From JAGVGT01 sp963807225 (lineage in GTDB: Bacteria > Desulfobacterota > Desulfobulbia > Desulfobulbales > JAGXFP01), in the NCBI GenBank assembly GCA_963807225.1, contig CAWEAD010000005.1, positions 496,001 to 560,000 on the forward strand: a DNA stretch of 64,000 nucleotides. Reading direction: 5' to 3'. Below the pieces are notes generated by a model. The model worked only from the letters and a program-made list of their open reading frames with translations. It had not been told where the DNA came from and did not search any database. Positions 61,246 through 64,000 of the stretch are shown in pieces. Position numbers and translations under genes: made by a program. The stretch's first letter is position 1, and every line of letters starts with the position of its first letter.

Positions 61246-63321
61246 TCATTTCTTCTTGAGCTTAAGTCGCTCCTGAATTACCGTCTCGGCAACATTTTTG
61301 GGCACCTGGCGATAAGCGGCGAACTCCATGGTGAATTCGGCCTTGCCCTGGGTCAGGGAACGAAGCACCGTCGAGTAGCCGAACATCTCGGAGAGCGGTA
61401 CCTCGGCGTCAACCACCGTATAGTTGCCCTCTTCGGAGGTTCCGACAATCATGCCTCGCCGCTGATTCAGGCTGCCCATGATCGCCCCTTGGAACTCAGT
61501 GGGCCCCTCGACGGAAACCTTCATAATCGGCTCCATCAGCACCGGGTTAGCCTTCATGTAGCCCTGGCGGAAGGCGCCGATGGCGGCAAGCTGAAAAGCT
61601 ACGTCGGAAGAGTCGACCGCATGAGAGGCACCATCGGTGATGGTTACCCGTACCCCGGTGATCGGTGCCTCAGTCAAGGCTCCCTTGGGCATGCTTTTCT
61701 GGAAGCCCTTATCGCAAGAAGAGATGAATTCCCGGGGGATGGACCCGCCGACAATGGAATCGACAAACTCGTAATCGCCCTCGAACGGTTCCAGGAAACC
61801 GGCCACCCGGCCGTACTGACCGGAACCGCCGGTCTGCTTTTTGTGGGTGTAATCGAAGTCGGCCCGCTGGGTAATGGTCTCGCGATAAGCAACCTGGGGT
61901 GCACCAACCTTCAGTTCAGCCCCGTATTCCCTTTTCATCCGCTCGATGTAAACGTCGAGATGCAACTCGCCCATCCCGGAGATGATAGTCTCGCCGGTCT
62001 CCTCATCCATGAAGGTTTTGAAGGTCGGATCTTCTTTAGTGAAGCGATTCAGGGCCTTGGACATGTTGCCCTGGGCCTTGTTGTCCACCGGCACCACGGC
62101 CAGGGAGATGACCGGGGCGGGAATGTGCATGGAACTCATGGAATAGTTCAGCTTGCCGTCAGTGAAGGTATCACCGGAGGCGCAGTCGATTCCGAACAGG
62201 GCAACAATATCGCCGGAACCAGAAGCGTCGATTTCTTCCATTTCGTCGGCATGCATCCGCACCAGGCGGCCCACCTTGACCTTCTTGCCGGTCCGGGTAT
62301 TAATAATGGTATCACCCTTCTTGATCGTGCCCTGATAGGTCCGGATATAGGTGAGCTGACCGTAACGGCCGTCCTCCAACTTGAAGGCCAGGGCCACCAG
62401 AGGATCTTCCGGCTTATTGGAAACCTGAACCTCGGCCTCGTTGTTATTGAGGTCAAGGGCGATATTCTTGATGTCGTTAGGGCAGGGCAGATAATCGTTG
62501 ACTGCGTCGAGCAGCAGTTGCACCCCCTTATTTTTATAGGCCGAGCCGACCATCACCGGAGTCAGTTCCAGCGCCAGAGTGCCTTTGCGGATGGCGGTGC
62601 GAATCATTTCCACAGTGGGGGTCCCTTCCAGAACGGCCTCCATCAATTCATCGGAGAACATCGAGGCTGCATCCAGCAACTGCTCGCGCAGGACATCGGC
62701 CTCTTCCCGGTAAGCGGCCGGGATTTCTTCTTCCCTGATTTTCTCACCGTTTTCGCCATCGAAGTAGACGGCCTTCATGGTTACCAGATCAATGATCCCC
62801 TTCATATCGGCCTCCAGGCCGATTGGCAAATGCACGGCCACCGCGTTAAGCTGAAGCTTGTCGCGGAGTTGGCCGATGACCCGGTTGGGATTGGCCCCGG
62901 TCCGGTCACATTTATTGATGAAGGCGATACGGGGAACATTGTAGCGGGTCATCTGTCGGTTGACCGTGATGGACTGAGACTGCACCCCACCCACCGAGCA
63001 GAGGATCAGCACCGCGCCGTCCAATACTCGTAAAGCCCGCTCCACCTCAATGGTGAAGTCGACGTGGCCCGGCGTATCGATAATGTTGATCGGGTGATCT
63101 TTCCAGGTGCAAAAGGTGGCAGCGGAACAGATGGTGATACCGCGCTCTCTTTCCAGTTCCATCGAGTCCATCTTGGCGCCGACGCCGTCCTTGCCGCGCA
63201 CCTCGTGAATCGCATGAATCCTCTGGGTGTAAAAAAGGATGCGCTCAGTCAGAGTGGTCTTGCCCGAGTCGATATGGGCGCTGATCCCGATGTTCCTTAC
63301 ATTTTCCAGACCGTTACTCAT
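61246..63321 (-). CDS. fusA: Elongation factor G (HIDSGKTT, spdEFG1/mitochondrial-like type)
   Basis: 691 residues. G1 AHIDSGKTT (standard EF-G has AHIDAGKTT), G3 DTPGHVDF, G4 NKCDR, then domains II-V with RMKREYGAELKVGAPQVAYRE and the end TQGKAEFTMEFAAYRQVP. Ser in place of Ala in G1 and the NIGISAHIDSGKTTLTERIL start match spdEFG1 and mitochondrial EF-G1, which do translocation and leave ribosome recycling to a second EF-G. No rpsL, rpsG or tuf is adjacent, unlike the str operon. Confidence 0.93.
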   Translation of the reverse strand: MSNGLENVRNIGISAHIDSGKTTLTERILFYTQRIHAIHEVRGKDGVGAKMDSMELERERGITICSAATFCTWKDHPINIIDTPGHVDFTIEVERALRVLDGAVLILCSVGGVQSQSITVNRQMTRYNVPRIAFINKCDRTGANPNRVIGQLRDKLQLNAVAVHLPIGLEADMKGIIDLVTMKAVYFDGENGEKIREEEIPAAYREEADVLREQLLDAASMFSDELMEAVLEGTPTVEMIRTAIRKGTLALELTPVMVGSAYKNKGVQLLLDAVNDYLPCPNDIKNIALDLNNNEAEVQVSNKPEDPLVALAFKLEDGRYGQLTYIRTYQGTIKKGDTIINTRTGKKVKVGRLVRMHADEMEEIDASGSGDIVALFGIDCASGDTFTDGKLNYSMSSMHIPAPVISLAVVPVDNKAQGNMSKALNRFTKEDPTFKTFMDEETGETIISGMGELHLDVYIERMKREYGAELKVGAPQVAYRETITQRADFDYTHKKQTGGSGQYGRVAGFLEPFEGDYEFVDSIVGGSIPREFISSCDKGFQKSMPKGALTEAPITGVRVTITDGASHAVDSSDVAFQLAAIGAFRQGYMKANPVLMEPIMKVSVEGPTEFQGAIMGSLNQRRGMIVGTSEEGNYTVVDAEVPLSEMFGYSTVLRSLTQGKAEFTMEFAAYRQVPKNVAETVIQERLKLKKK

Positions 63322-63381
63322 TGTTACAACCTCAAGAATTACTGAATTTCAGGCGGCCCTGGCCGCTTCAGCCGCATTGCC

Positions 63382-63409
63382 AAATAAAACAGCCCCAAAG
63401 CGGGGCTGC
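63382..63409 (-). terminator. Intrinsic terminator upstream of fusA
   Basis: CAGCCCC and GGGGCTG pair around a 5-base loop; on the minus strand TTTTATTT follows. It likely ends the SLOG-like gene at the window edge. The rest of 63410-63695 shows nothing I can support. Confidence 0.75.
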
Positions 63410-63695
63410 AGACAGAACCATCACCGAAAAACGGCCGCACGGACAAGCAGTTAAGCGGGGGCAGTTTCGAAAGTCGGGTACTATTAACCGTAAGCCCTCA
63501 GGCTGTCAAGGAAAAATCACTCCCGCACCGACAAAAAACCCCGCCTGTGACTTCCGGAACAGAAGCGCACGAACGGGGTCACAAAGCAAGTTGAAGCTTG
63601 GTAGGGAAGATTCGCCAGGTAGATTTCAGACTGAACGGCTGCCCCGGACCGGCCAAGCTAATTAGCAAGTCACCAACAATAAAGCACGGGTGCTT

Positions 63696-64000
63696 TCAGG
63701 GTTTACCAAATGAATCCTTAAAGAGTGTTTCGATGGCCCGACGCCCCTCCTCGGTCAGGTTCCTGGTTCCGGAACCGACGAAGGTTTCGTGCTCGATCCG
63801 CGGGGTCTCCTCAACCCAGGAACCATTGCGCCAGGTGAACCATCCTTTGCGGACCTGGCCATAAACATGAACCGGCCGGTTGAACAGTTTGGCCAACTCA
63901 ACAGCCCAGCCAGTGCCACCTTTGACCGTATTGTCATCCTGGATAGTGCCGACCACGAAGATCTGGTGGCCGTTGTTGACCATATGGAAGATGGTCTGCA
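63696..64000 (-). CDS. SLOG/YpsA-like hypothetical protein (5' partial)
   Basis: The frame is open through the window edge, so the gene starts outside; 101 residues are visible. KGGTGWAVELAKLFNRPVHV followed by YGQVRKGWFTW and a charged C-terminal helix recall the SLOG Rossmann-fold proteins (YpsA, DprA-like), which bind nucleotide-type ligands. Assignment is by pattern alone. An ATG at 63983 exists but the sequence before it continues the frame in the same style. Confidence 0.5.
   Translation of the reverse strand, partial: QTIFHMVNNGHQIFVVGTIQDDNTVKGGTGWAVELAKLFNRPVHVYGQVRKGWFTWRNGSWVEETPRIEHETFVGSGTRNLTEEGRRAIETLFKDSFGKP

Overview
The window looks like a piece of chromosome from an anaerobic, sulfur-respiring member of the Desulfobacterota (former Deltaproteobacteria), probably near Desulfobulbales. 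The main reason is a complete dsrMKJOP operon (51.2-56.3 kb) with the short RsbRD_N-type gene in front of it. Supporting this are a HdrC/MvhD-like plus MetV cluster, a MetF with a fused MetV-type domain, a molybdate transporter next to a homocitrate-synthase-type gene, and an EF-G of the HIDSGKTT type. Gene density is high and I see no prophage, transposase or CRISPR array. Taxonomy is inference from gene content only.

Layout. 0-3.5 kb: end of a ModE-like regulator, modABC and a NifV-like gene in one tight operon (molybdenum supply and probably homocitrate for nitrogenase). 3.5-9 kb: sulfite-oxidase-family molybdoprotein, tRNA-Arg(ACG), YbdG-like mechanosensitive channel, feoA-feoB. 9-17 kb: dynamin-like GTPase, an isolated dnaA with an inverted-repeat-rich upstream region, hemG/hemY-type protoporphyrinogen oxidase, flavodoxin-fold protein, cobO, a membrane M48 peptidase with TPRs. 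17-26 kb: a decayed gene remnant, PilZ protein, aroD-aroE-aroA, thpR, an ispDF fusion, RNase P RNA, zinc-ribbon coiled-coil protein, Nif3-family protein, a candidate structured RNA and tRNA-Ile2(CAU). 26-30.4 kb: gapA-rimI-pgk-tpiA-secG-tRNA-Leu(GAG). 30.4-37.1 kb: the HdrC/MvhD/MetV cluster, kdsD, purF, metF. 37.2-38.7 kb: methyltransferase and a CRP/FNR regulator.

39.1-48.1 kb is the most unusual part: a CsgG-like lipoprotein carrying a peptidoglycan-binding domain, an LPP20/FlgP-like exported protein, several small exported proteins, a 1069-residue exported protein made of 28 tandem 35-36-residue repeats, and a 311-residue exported protein made of about eight repeats of the same length. 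The repeat core (G-V-N-x-A-A-G-N-x-x-x-A-N-Q and variants) resembles the repeats of functional amyloids (curlin and Fap). I read this as an undescribed amyloid-type or beta-solenoid surface fibre locus with its own export lipoproteins; that role is inference.

48.3-64 kb: tRNA-Arg(TCT), a cysteine synthase/cysteinyl-tRNA synthetase fusion whose HIGH and KMSKS motifs are degenerate, dsrMKJOP, recD2, a ribbon-helix-helix protein, a eukaryotic-type HisA, a P-loop ATPase, EF-G and the partial end of a SLOG-like gene.
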